From contig OW804096.1 of assembly GCA_942159475.1 (NCBI GenBank), positions 113,744,194 to 113,808,193 of the forward strand: a stretch of 64,000 bases of DNA, read 5' to 3'. Source of the stretch: Sthenelais limicola. Its lineage: Eukaryota > Annelida > Polychaeta > Phyllodocida > Sigalionidae. Under the pieces are notes generated by a model that saw only the letters and a list, made by a program, of their open reading frames with translations, was not told the origin of the DNA and made no database searches. Positions 11,965 through 23,610 of the stretch are shown in pieces. Within the stretch, counting starts at the first letter, position 1. Every line of letters starts with the position of its first letter. The translations under genes and the position numbers were made by a program.

Positions 11965-13992
11965 TATGGTCCATTCCTACGAAATGGGCCCAGTAGCCTG
12001 AAACTATTGTACAAAAAAAAATCCCTTTAATCTTTTCCATAGTTAGAGAACTTAAAGTAGAGTAATGGAACTTTTAAAATCTAAATTTGCTACTAAATTG
12101 ATCAAAATATTATTTTTCTACATAAAATCAATGACTGGGTTAGGATTTCCTATGTTTTTATGTCGCACATCACATTGACATTATATACTAGGCATTTTGG
12201 CAATGGGAAATTAGTTTTGATTTGATTAAGCAATTTTTTTAGAAAATAGGGGCAATTCAACATTTGTTTGACAATTTATGGTACAAGGACTCTCCTATTT
12301 TGATATAGGAATTTCAAAATTAACAGCTTCGTTTTTCAGGTTAGGTTTTTTCAGACATTACCTTTTTTCATCTATCACTGTTCTCTTCATAACCAAGAGA
12401 TATAAGAAAAAACGACTCAGATACGTTTGTTATCACCTTACCTTGAAGATTCAAGTGTTATTTCTGCCAGGGATTATATTTCTATTTTCTAAACCAGGTT
12501 GAAAATATGGGCGACAAAAAAATGAAATTAGATCAAATATAAGAGGTTTCTGGATAATATTTCCAAAAAACTCATATTCTTCTCTATATAATCCTAAAAT
12601 AAATGACATCCAGAGTGAATTATCTTGGAATCTATGGCCGAAAACGTTCATTTTAAATATTTAAATCAATAAAATTTGAATGGTCATTTAAAAGTAGAAA
12701 TGTATATTCATTTGGCAGTAGAGGGATCTGGATGATTATATATCAGCAGACAGCTAAGATTATTGCGATTTGTTTGATATATGTTATAAATTTCTGTCTT
12801 AAATAGTTTTACCTCTATCAAGCAAATATTGCAACATACAAACGTGTGACGTAAAAATGTGCGACCTAAAAAAAGGTGTTTTCCCTCTCTATGCACAAGG
12901 CATATCTGTTGAAAGCATTCAAGGGATCAGGATCATTTTACATCAGCAGAAAGCTCATATTCTTGCGATTTGTTTGGTATATGTTACAACCTTCTATCTT
13001 AAATAGTCTTGGCTCTATCAAGCAAATGTTGCAACCTAAAAACATGCGACCTAAAATCGTTGTTTTTCCACTCTATGCACAAGACATTTCTGTTCAGACC
13101 ATTCAAGGAATCTGGATGGTTCTATATCAGCAGAAAGCTGATATTATTGCGGTTTGCCTGGTACATGTTTAAACTTTCTATCTTAAATAGTTTTGCTTTT
13201 ATTAAGCAAATGCAACGTAAAAACGTGCGACATAAAAACAGGTCTTTTCACTCTCTATGCAAAAGGCATATCTATTCAGACCATTCATCTTGCACTGACA
13301 ACAAGAGAATCAATTACCCAATGTATTCATATTAGTTTAAAATCATTTTTTATCACAGGATCACATCAATCATAGGATTGAAAAGCACAACTAATCAATG
13401 TGGCGATGTAAAAACATACATAATTAGCCATTTTCCCATTGAACTTTTTTAAACAGGCATAACATCCTTACTAATAGTCCTATTTAGATTTATTAGGTAT
13501 CAAATATTAGGGATTTTTTTTATATATATATCAAATGAGTTTTATTCTTGTGTCATACCACAAGTTCATTGCATGAAAGTGAGCAACATGTGCGATGTAA
13601 AAACAACAAAAAAAACTTTTTAATTTTGTTTGTGCTATATTTTTGTTAAAAAGTAATTTGGGTTACTTAAATGCATAGAAATTTGAACCTGGTGACTGAG
13701 CCAAATTAATCAGATATAAAAAACACAAATTGATGTAAATTTCTGAATCACCAAGTCCCAAATGTTTAATCATTGACATTTTTCTATGAAAATATCGATT
13801 TTAAAGGGTTTTAACACATTAAATATCTACCAGCCCTACAATAATGTATATATCAGAGGAATTCTGATGCCAAGAGGAATCTGTCAGTATCATTTGTTTT
13901 AATATCAATGAATATTACACTGAGATATGAGGCGTACAGGGACCAAAGGTAGGGAAAAGGGCCCTGGGCCCATTTCGTAGGAATGGATCATA
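11965..13992. mobile_element. 2-kb element with 29-bp terminal inverted repeats (copy A, intact)
   Basis: The left end TATGGTCCATTCCTACGAAA plus TGGGCCCAG (11965-11993) is the reverse complement of 13964-13992 with one mismatch. The interior has no long frame. It contains an imperfect tandem repeat (12723-13290) and recurring words of the type TGCGACNTAAAAA. A related end lies at 25400-25425. The TA-rich flanks suggest a TA or TATA target. It is a non-autonomous DNA transposon by structure; its superfamily is unknown. Confidence 0.7.
12720..13300 (+). repeat. Imperfect tandem repeat, three units of about 185-200 bp
   Basis: Units begin near 12723, 12923 and 13108 (GGGATCTGGATG, GGGATCAGGATC, GGAATCTGGATG). 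Each contains TATCAGCAGAAAGCT, TCTTAAATAGT, AAGCAAAT and a TGCGACNTAAAA word, and ends CTCTATGCACAAGGCAT. They lie inside the 11965-13992 element. Frames in the array are shadows of the repeat. Confidence 0.85.
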
Positions 13993-14970
13993 TAGGCATA
14001 AATATTGTGCATGGGCGCTTCTCCAATTTTTAAACTGCATGCTATCCAAAATAACTGAGGAAAGTTTTTAAAATAATGGTGAAAAATGACATGGTAACCA
14101 AGTTATAGCCTTAAACATCCAAAGCAGACAGTTCATTAGAAACGTCCATATGACCATTTGCATGATAAAAATCCAAACCTACTCATTTAAATCAATGGTT
14201 TGACCTCTATATATTTAGGTCAACTTGCACGATGAAGTCCAAGCCAGTGGAAATGCGAGGCTGCCAGTCTGAGAGGCTGCTGGGAGTGAAGTGTTCTTTT
14301 TCTTGTTGTGTGTTGAAAGTATCTTTAATGCTATGTGTACCCACTGATTTGTTGCAGGATGTATTAATATCCTTTCTTTCTACCTTATGTAGGTCTTTGA
14401 GTGAGTCAACAACTATTTCAAATTCTTTACCACTTGGCAACCACTCCGACATTCCGTGTTTGTTTACTTGCCCCTGGTCAAGCAATGACCTCCCCCATAG
14501 GGCTGTGACTCACCCCTCAGACTGAGTGTCAGACTTCAATACATATTAATTTACTTCGACGGGGTGGGGGGGGGGGGGGGGGGGGGAGGGGAGAGGTGTC
14601 CCATGAACCTCATATATGATGATGTCTTACATGATCTCTCTCTGTGAGAAAGTGAGAGAGAAAGAGAGAGGGGGAGGGAAGGTGGAGAAGAGATTAGTAT
14701 GTCATATTAACCACATATGGAACAGAGTTCAGAGCGAGCAGAAAATGGAATCTTGCTAGGGTTCGGTCTGTCGAAGGGCCATGCATCGAGAACTGATTTC
14801 AGTTTTCTGCCATTTTGTATGCATTTTCCGAAAGATGAAGAAAATAGTCGTGGTGCAGAGCGCTTGCTTTGATCTCTAGCATCTTGTCGGTCAGAGCCTG
14901 TCAGGGCCAGTTAATGAAATAAATCTCAAATCCATATATAAGCAATGTTATTATTATCTTGTTCATTCCC

Positions 14971-15001
14971 CTGATGAAGACCACCTATGCTACGGTCGAA
15001 A
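14971..15001 (+). ncRNA. Hammerhead-like core motif (copy A), weak
   Basis: CTGATGA (14971-14977), then GACC, an 11-base loop, GGTC, and GAAA (14998-15001). These are the conserved catalytic boxes of a hammerhead ribozyme with a 4-bp stem II. I cannot find convincing stems I and III, so it may only be a retroelement tail motif. The same sequence occurs in copy B at 19893-19923. Confidence 0.25.
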
Positions 15002-16275
15002 TGCGTAGGGATAAGCCTTTCTCTACTAGCTAATAAACATTAGCATAAAGGAATCAACGGGAGTTATTTGTTTTTACGAAGATCACTTCAACTTTACATC
15101 TAATGAAATAAATTATTATCGTTGATATACTTTAGCAAAATCGCATTTTTAGATATGATTATTCCATTGAACTTTTCATTTGAAGCCCCTAGCTTTATTA
15201 TTTCCAGAGAAAATCAGTAAACCAATCGGGTGGGTGATAATATAAGTTTCGCAAAATCAAAACATGCACTTTGGTACTGACTAGGTTACCTTTTGAATCT
15301 TTGTTCACGGCGGGTCTACATCGATATACTTTAGCATAATCACATTTTTTAATGTGATTACACAGTAGAACTTTTTGAAGCTTAATATTTATTATTTCAA
15401 GAGAAAATAAAATGAATGATCGACGATTCCATCGTCAGAAGTGGCGGCGCATAAATACACAATTTGACTTCCGAAGATCAGGCTTAGCTGCCGGACCTAT
15501 TTGTGTGTATCAGCCAAGGGCCCGGTAATTTTCATGTTATCAACCACCTTGAACAAGTGTGTGGTACAATGCTGAAGGTATGGGCAACTCCTCACAGGGG
15601 TGTAATAAAACACGAAGCCTAAGGCTGAGTGTTGTATCACTCTGCCGGAAAATGAGTTCTACATTTCCCTTGCCCATGTAGAACGAATACCATAAGTTTA
15701 TTAGTATATGTGCCCTATTCTTCCTTTAGGCATGTTGTCATAAAACAAGTCCCGTCGATAAAGCACTAGTTCTACATATGGAACTCCGGGCCCAGTTATA
15801 GAATGCGCATATAGCCTACTATTTTAAATGTAGAATAGAGAACTATCTCCTAATATTATAGAACAAGATAAAGGCCAAACATTTAAAGAAACTAACAAAA
15901 ACGCAAAACCTTTGATATGTTGTTTCCATCCATTGTCTAGCTATCAATTCCAGCTATTCAATACAGAAACTATTATCTTATTTCATCTATATGTCGTCTA
16001 TTTTAAGCATGATCCATCATACAATGGACGTTAACTCCTAATCTTTCCGTCTATCTTTCTCCTTATTATTGGCTTTATGTATGCATGTCATAGTTACCCC
16101 TATTGGGGGGTAATTTTATATAACAGAGTAATTAAATTAATTGTACTCCGATGTATAGGCACCTGCAGCTTTTAGGAAAATGTATGGCTGTTAACTTTGT
16201 ATATTTTTTTACAGACATTACTACCCTAGGCACACTGTAATTTTTCAGAAGTAGAACAAATTGACTCTACAATCC

Positions 16276-16292
16276 AAGTGCCGAAGGCACTT
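16276..16292 (-). repeat. Terminal hairpin of the composite repeat family (copy A)
   Basis: CTCTACAATCC followed by AAGTGCCGAAGGCACTT, preceded by AGAAGTAGAACAAATTG. It matches the end of the composite repeats at 2900, 24412 and 26892, but the rest of the element is missing or diverged. The same site in copy B is 21198-21214. Confidence 0.75.
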
Positions 16293-16465
16293 GTAACTCC
16301 CATATAGAAAGCGTTCTTCTGTCGACTCTCAGCTCCTTGCGGAAAGTCGCAGCAGGATAGACAGGGTCCCCGTAAAAGGCCCGGACCCTGTTTATGTTCT
16401 GAGGCTAGAGGAGAGGCAAGCGTACAAGGGTACCAGTGGGATGCACCCTGGCCGACCAATCCCCG

Positions 16466-16590
16466 GGTAAAGCATGCATGTGTTACGTAACACTACCAAG
16501 CTGTCAGTGGTTGCATTCGGCAAGCAAATGCTTGGTGGTCCAATATACAGACCTTAGTGGTTGCATTCGGGGAGCATACATATGCTTTGT
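16466..16590 (+). repeat. Short dispersed repeat with TGTTACGTAACA palindrome
   Basis: GGTAAAGCATGCATG, then the perfect palindrome TGTTACGTAACA, then CACTACCAAG, GTCAGTGGTTGCATTCGG and GCAAATGC. It also occurs at 21387-21505 (copy B) and 24739-24855. In all three places it lies 200-330 bp from a composite-family terminal hairpin. No coding content is seen. Confidence 0.75.
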
Positions 16591-16883
16591 AAAATAGTTC
16601 CCTATTAAAGTGGCTAAGATCACTATTTGGCTATATGTCATTTAGAAATGTGTTTGCAGTATTCAATGACCTGCACAAGTAAGAACATTTGTGTGGAATA
16701 CCAACGCTATGTATTCCTTAGATTAATTGATATTTGTTGATGAAAAATGTGGCAGAGATTCCATTGGGGAATTCAAATCTGAGAGAGAAGTAACTGGACC
16801 ATAGGGTGCTGCCCCAGTGCATGGTGAAGGGATGTGAAGTAGGAGCGAGGCAGGAGGTACATAGTGACTACCCTGGCTAATAT

Positions 16884-17184
16884 CACTTTCTTGGAGGCGG
16901 TTAGTCGCTTTTACTCAAACAAATCCAAACACGGCTAGCGGCGCCTCATTTTGCACATTGATTTGTTATTGTCTGTTCACTGACTTAGGACCACCAATTT
17001 AAGGTTAGGGTTAGGGTTATAGTTAGTATTGGTTTCAATCCAGAGTTGACTAGGCCTAACCGGCATTGCTACGCAAAATTCTCGCTTTTTTTCGCCTTAT
17101 TTACGGCTTGACAACTAATGCACCGCACGCCTGGCCATCTTGGATTTGTTTGAGTAAAAGCGACTAACCGCCTCCAAGAAAGTG
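16884..17184. mobile_element. Foldback element with perfect 45-bp inverted arms (copy A)
   Basis: 16884-16928 and 17140-17184 are exact reverse complements (outer bases CACTTTCTTGGAGGCGG). The loop holds the conserved core, in minus orientation, at 16982-17019: GACTTAGGACCACCAATTTA followed by AGGTTAGGGTTAGGG. The same core occurs in three other foldback elements with different arms. The duplicate copy is at 21805-22105. Confidence 0.85.
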
Positions 17185-18259
17185 GGTCTTGCTCTACCCT
17201 GTCCCAGCCAGCTGGTATCACTCAACTAATTAAAAGAAAGCACCGCCTTCAGTATAATGATAGCCCTATCCCTACTTCCTGAGGTAAAATCAATGTCAGC
17301 TAGGTTCGAACATAAATATGGTGAATAATAAGAGTCCTGGAGGGATTTCAATCTTGGATTATGATGTTTAATGTTGGCCGACATCTTCAGAGGACTCATG
17401 ACGTCACTCATGATGGAATCCTGCCTCTATGCTAGCATAGCGAGTGCAACTTGGTCATGCTTTTCCTCCTACTGGCATTTTGGCAATGATATAAAGCAGA
17501 AATAGGCATGTCCTCATTAAATCTGAATGTCTACATGCTATTCATGGCCAGATTTCACTTTCTGAAGTGTGATTTTATGAAAGAGAAGGTGTTTCGTAAG
17601 GAGTAAACAAGTCTGGCCAAAACAGGAACTGACAACACTCAAATCGCCCCCTCTTATCGCTTAACAAGTGAAAACTGAGATTTGTATAGAAATTAGCTGG
17701 GAATGGAGCTTTAACCTGAAAATTTTAAAAATTGCCTACCATGAAAACTTAAAGAGGCGTGATGACTTCAAAATTTATAGACAAATAACCAAATGTTTTC
17801 CAGCAGTTTATGTGAATGATTGGGAGGGGTGCCTACATCGGAGGAGGGGTGCCTACATCGGGGTGGGGTGCCTACATGAGGGCATTTTATTTTAACCTTT
17901 TCACATCTCTACACATTACAGCCCCTCTCAAAACTCATTAAATATGTCACCCAATATGTCCGAATGGGTATAATGGTAAAAGCTCATTCTTTATAGACGT
18001 AAATGATATTTGAAGTATTTCTTACAATTTCTTAGGAAAATGTGTGAACAATTACTTATAGCACCCCCTAGCGGAAAGGCATCATGTGCCTTGAACTTTA
18101 TTTTTATTTCATTGGATTCCCTGACATGAAAAACATAGAAATGGATACCAAAATCTTTCATTTATGTTTATTAGAACCAAAGTTATGTGCATTTATTGTC
18201 CGAGGAGCCATCTTGGACGCCATCTTGAATTTCGGTATGATAAAATAATTAAACAAATT

Positions 18260-18918
18260 AGTTTAAAATCATTTTTTATCACAGGATCACATCAATCATA
18301 GGATTGAAAAGCACAACTAATCAATGTGGCGATGTAAAAACATACATAATTAGCCATTTTCCCATTGAACTTTTTTAAACAGGCATAACATCCTTACTAA
18401 TAGTCCTATTTAGATTTATTAGGTATCAAATATTAGGGATTTTTTTTATATATATATCAAATGAGTTTTATTCTTGTGTCATACCACAAGTTCATTGCAT
18501 GAAAGTGAGCAACATGTGCGATGTAAAAACAACAAAAAAAACTTTTTAATTTTGTTTGTGCTATATTTTTGTTAAAAAGTAATTTGGGTTACTTAAATGC
18601 ATAGAAATTTGAACCTGGTGACTGAGCCAAATTAATCAGATATAAAAAACACAAATTGATGTAAATTTCTGAATCACCAAGTCCCAAATGTTTAATCATT
18701 GACATTTTTCTATGAAAATATCGATTTTAAAGGGTTTTAACACATTAAATATCTACCAGCCCTACAATAATGTATATATCAGAGGAATTCTGATGCCAAG
18801 AGGAATCTGTCAGTATCATTTGTTTTAATATCAATGAATATTACACTGAGATATGAGGCGTACAGGGACCAAAGGTAGGGAAAAGGGCCCTGGGCCCATT
18901 TCGTAGGAATGGATCATA
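18260..18918. mobile_element. Truncated 2-kb TIR element (copy B)
   Basis: Only the right 659 bp of the element seen intact at 11965-13992 remain, with the right TIR at 18890-18918. The left boundary is the deletion joint. Confidence 0.8.
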
Positions 18919-21804
18919 TAGGCATAAATATTGTGCATGGGCGCTTCTCCAATTTTTAAACTGCATGCTATCCAAAATAACTGAGGAAAGTTTTTAAAAT
19001 AATGGTGAAAAATGACATGGTAACCAAGTTATAGCCTTAAACATCCAAAGCAGACAGTTCATTAGAAACGTCCATATGACCATTTGCATGATAAAAATCC
19101 AAACCTACTCATTTAAATCAATGGTTTGACCTCTATATATTTAGGTCAACTTGCACGATGAAGTCCAAGCCAGTGGAAATGCGAGGCTGCCAGTCTGAGA
19201 GGCTGCTGGGAGTGAAGTGTTCTTTTTCTTGTTGTGTGTTGAAAGTATCTTTAATGCTATGTGTACCCACTGATTTGTTGCAGGATGTATTAATATCCTT
19301 TCTTTCTACCTTATGTAGGTCTTTGAGTGAGTCAACAACTATTTCAAATTCTTTACCACTTGGCAACCACTCCGACATTCCGTGTTTGTTTACTTGCCCC
19401 TGGTCAAGCAATGACCTCCCCCATAGGGCTGTGACTCACCCCTCAGACTGAGTGTCAGACTTCAATACATATTAATTTACTTCGACGGGGTGGGGGGGGG
19501 GGGGGGGGAGGGGAGAGGTGTCCCATGAACCTCATATATGATGATGTCTTACATGATCTCTCTCTGTGAGAAAGTGAGAGAGAAAGAGAGAGGGGGAGGG
19601 AAGGTGGAGAAGAGATTAGTATGTCATATTAACCACATATGGAACAGAGTTCAGAGCGAGCAGAAAATGGAATCTTGCTAGGGTTCGGTCTGTCGAAGGG
19701 CCATGCATCGAGAACTGATTTCAGTTTTCTGCCATTTTGTATGCATTTTCCGAAAGATGAAGAAAATAGTCGTGGTGCAGAGCGCTTGCTTTGATCTCTA
19801 GCATCTTGTCGGTCAGAGCCTGTCAGGGCCAGTTAATGAAATAAATCTCAAATCCATATATAAGCAATGTTATTATTATCTTGTTCATTCCCCTGATGAA
19901 GACCACCTATGCTACGGTCGAAATGCGTAGGGATAAGCCTTTCTCTACTAGCTAATAAACATTAGCATAAAGGAATCAACGGGAGTTATTTGTTTTTACG
20001 AAGATCACTTCAACTTTACATCTAATGAAATAAATTATTATCGTTGATATACTTTAGCAAAATCGCATTTTTAGATATGATTATTCCATTGAACTTTTCA
20101 TTTGAAGCCCCTAGCTTTATTATTTCCAGAGAAAATCAGTAAACCAATCGGGTGGGTGATAATATAAGTTTCGCAAAATCAAAACATGCACTTTGGTACT
20201 GACTAGGTTACCTTTTGAATCTTTGTTCACGGCGGGTCTACATCGATATACTTTAGCATAATCACATTTTTTAATGTGATTACACAGTAGAACTTTTTGA
20301 AGCTTAATATTTATTATTTCAAGAGAAAATAAAATGAATGATCGACGATTCCATCGTCAGAAGTGGCGGCGCATAAATACACAATTTGACTTCCGAAGAT
20401 CAGGCTTAGCTGCCGGACCTATTTGTGTGTATCAGCCAAGGGCCCGGTAATTTTCATGTTATCAACCACCTTGAACAAGTGTGTGGTACAATGCTGAAGG
20501 TATGGGCAACTCCTCACAGGGGTGTAATAAAACACGAAGCCTAAGGCTGAGTGTTGTATCACTCTGCCGGAAAATGAGTTCTACATTTCCCTTGCCCATG
20601 TAGAACGAATACCATAAGTTTATTAGTATATGTGCCCTATTCTTCCTTTAGGCATGTTGTCATAAAACAAGTCCCGTCGATAAAGCACTAGTTCTACATA
20701 TGGAACTCCGGGCCCAGTTATAGAATGCGCATATAGCCTACTATTTTAAATGTAGAATAGAGAACTATCTCCTAATATTATAGAACAAGATAAAGGCCAA
20801 ACATTTAAAGAAACTAACAAAAACGCAAAACCTTTGATATGTTGTTTCCATCCATTGTCTAGCTATCAATTCCAGCTATTCAATACAGAAACTATTATCT
20901 TATTTCATCTATATGTCGTCTATTTTAAGCATGATCCATCATACAATGGACGTTAACTCCTAATCTTTCCGTCTATCTTTCTCCTTATTATTGGCTTTAT
21001 GTATGCATGTCATAGTTACCCCTATTGGGGGGTAATTTTATATAACAGAGTAATTAAATTAATTGTACTCCGATGTATAGGCACCTGCAGCTTTTAGGAA
21101 AATGTATGGCTGTTAACTTTGTATATTTTTTTACAGACATTACTACCCTAGGCACACTGTAATTTTTCAGAAGTAGAACAAATTGACTCTACAATCCAAG
21201 TGCCGAAGGCACTTGTAACTCCCATATAGAAAGCGTTCTTCTGTCGACTCTCAGCTCCTTGCGGAAAGTCGCAGCAGGATAGACAGGGTCCCCGTAAAAG
21301 GCCCGGACCCTGTTTATGTTCTGAGGCTAGAGGAGAGGCAAGCGTACAAGGGTACCAGTGGGATGCACCCTGGCCGACCAATCCCCGGGTAAAGCATGCA
21401 TGTGTTACGTAACACTACCAAGCTGTCAGTGGTTGCATTCGGCAAGCAAATGCTTGGTGGTCCAATATACAGACCTTAGTGGTTGCATTCGGGGAGCATA
21501 CATATCTTTGTAAAATAGTTCCCTATTAAAGTGGCTAAGATCACTATTTGGCTATATGTCATTTAGAAATGTGTTTGCAGTATTCAATGACCTGCACAAG
21601 TAAGAACATTTGTGTGGAATACCAACGCTATGTATTCCTTAGATTAATTGATATTTGTTGATGAAAAATGTGGCAGAGATTCCATTGGGGAATTCAAATC
21701 TGAGAGAGAAGTAACTGGACCATAGGGTGCTGCCCCAGTGCATGGTGAAGGGATGTGAAGTAGGAGCGAGGCAGGAGGTACATAGTGACTACCCTGGCTA
21801 ATAT

Positions 21805-22105
21805 CACTTTCTTGGAGGCGGTTAGTCGCTTTTACTCAAACAAATCCAAACACGGCTAGCGGCGCCTCATTTTGCACATTGATTTGTTATTGTCTGTTCA
21901 CTGACTTAGGACCACCAATTTAAGGTTAGGGTTAGGGTTATAGTTAGTATTGGTTTCAATCCAGAGTTGACTAGGCCTAACCGGCATTGCTACGCAAAAT
22001 TCTCGCTTTTTTTCGCCTTATTTATGGCTTGACAACTAATGCACCGCACGCCTGGCCATCTTGGATTTGTTTGAGTAAAAGCGACTAACCGCCTCCAAGA
22101 AAGTG
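21805..22105. mobile_element. Foldback element, duplicate in copy B
   Basis: Same element as 16884-17184, carried by the tandem duplication. The core is at 21903-21940. One C/T difference from copy A lies inside it at 22025. Confidence 0.85.
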
Positions 22106-22581
22106 GGTCTTGCTCTACCCTGTCCCAGCCAGCTGGTATCACTCAACTAATTAAAAGAAAGCACCGCCTTCAGTATAATGATAGCCCTATCCCTACTTCC
22201 TGAGGTAAAATCAATGTCAGCTAGGTTCGAACATAAATATGGTGAATAATAAGAGTCCTGGAGGGATTTCAATCTTGGATTATGATGTTTAATGTTGGCC
22301 GACATCTTCAGAGGACTCATGACGTCACTCATGATGGAATCCTGCCTCTATGCTAGCATAGCGAGTGCAACTTGGTCATGCTTTTCCTCCTACTGGCATT
22401 TTGGCAATGATATAAAGCAGAAATAGGCATGTCCTCATTAAATCTGAATGTCTACATGCTATTCATGGCCAGATTTCACTTTCTGAAGTGTGATTTTATG
22501 AAAGAGAAGGTGTTTCGTAAGGAGTAAACAAGTCTGGCCAAAACAGGAACTGACAACACTCAAATCGCCCCCTCTTATCGC

Positions 22582-23004
22582 CCACAATAACAAGAACCTT
22601 TCGGGACTATACAGGGTTCATTTCAAACCATCTAAGTTCAAACCAACCCATAACAGTCTAGTTATATCCTCTCTCACTCACTATTAGCAAAGAAAATGGC
22701 TTATTAGGGATCTGAAGGGAGGAAAACTTCATTCAAACTTTAACCCAACCACGCCCTCAGCTCAATCGGCCGGTATGGAGCCAAGATTGGCTCAGCCTTG
22801 ATGACGTCAAAATCAAGGAGGATTGTGGGTAATCTTCCCCAAAATGGTGGTAGTCATGAATCTTGAATCGAGTCTCTTTCAGACGTTTCAAATGCTTCTA
22901 TCAACATATTAATAGATACTAGGGATATTTCTGAACTACAGGTATGTTTTTATTTAATAAAAGAAGCTATTGCGGTACCATTGTACTGAAGGCGGTACTT
23001 TATT
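22582..23004. other. No recognisable feature
   Basis: Right flank of the tandem duplication up to the third block of simple repeats. No exon or named repeat is recognisable. Confidence 0.35.
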
Positions 23005-23033
23005 TTAAGATAAGATGCATACAGGTGGCGAGA

Positions 23034-23064
<31 letters not shown>

Positions 23065-23202
23065 GTCTGTCTCTTTCTCTGTCTCTCTTTTTCTCTCCCT
23101 CTCTCTCTCTCTCTCTCTTTCTCTTACTCTCTCTCTCTCTCGCTCTTTCGCTCTCTCTCTCTTTTTCTTCTCTCCCTCTCTCTCCTCTCTCCTACTTTTT
23201 TT

Positions 23203-23610
23203 TCCAACCAACTTTTTTTCCGACCAACTATTTTTCCGACCAACTTTTTTTTCGACCCAACTTTTTTTTACGACCCAACTTATTTTTACGACTAACTATT
23301 TTTTCAACCAACTATTTTTACGACCCAACTTTTTTTTCTCGACCAACTATTTTTTCCAACCAACTTTTTTCTGGCCAACTTTTTTTTCAACCCAACTATT
23401 GTACGACCCAACTTTTTTTTTTACGACCAACTTTTTTTTCGACCAACTATTTTCCCGACCCAACTTTTTTTTCCGACCAACTATTTTTTCCGACCAACTA
23501 TTTTTACGGCAAACTTTTTTTTTTACCAACTTTTTTACGCCCACCTTTTTTTTCGACCCACCTTTTTTTTCCCACCAACTTTTTTTCCGACCAACTATTT
23601 TTAAAGATTT
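23203..23610 (-). repeat. GTTGGTCG-type minisatellite array, copy 2
   Basis: About 25 units of 14-18 bp reading CGACCAACTTTTTTTT on the plus strand. Orientation relative to the hairpin end is the same as in copy 1. Confidence 0.88.

Larger units (their letters stand above)
10231..17660 (+). repeat. Large tandem duplication, copy A (7.43 kb)
   Basis: Begins TTAACAAGTGAAAACTGAG and ends CCCCCTCTTATCGC. It is repeated immediately downstream as copy B (17661-22581). Outside one 2504-bp segment absent from B, the differences I found are a G-run of 21 against 17, one missing G (copy A CATATGCTTTG, copy B CATATCTTTG), and a C/T change (17104 against 22025). The length difference is fully explained by these. 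No gene is recognisable inside. Confidence 0.95.
17661..22581 (+). repeat. Large tandem duplication, copy B (4.92 kb, internally deleted)
   Basis: Direct repeat of copy A, joined head to tail at 17660/17661 with a GC dinucleotide shared by all three boundaries. It lacks the equivalent of 10830-13333, and the joint at 18259/18260 has a 3-base ATT microhomology. The missing part includes the left half of the 2-kb TIR element, whose right end survives at 18890-18918. Confidence 0.95.

Noticed and set aside
14207..14525. Frames of 92-97 codons on both strands, repeated at 19133-19451
   Set aside because: Present twice only because of the tandem duplication; no recognised domain, no supporting splice context, and a related repeat word occurs at 24475-24530.
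16995..17019. Interstitial telomere relic
   Set aside because: The TTAGGG units belong to the foldback core that recurs at four other sites.
17298..17320. Possible tRNA T-arm (AGGTTCGAACATA)
   Set aside because: No matching acceptor stem, D-arm or anticodon arm nearby.
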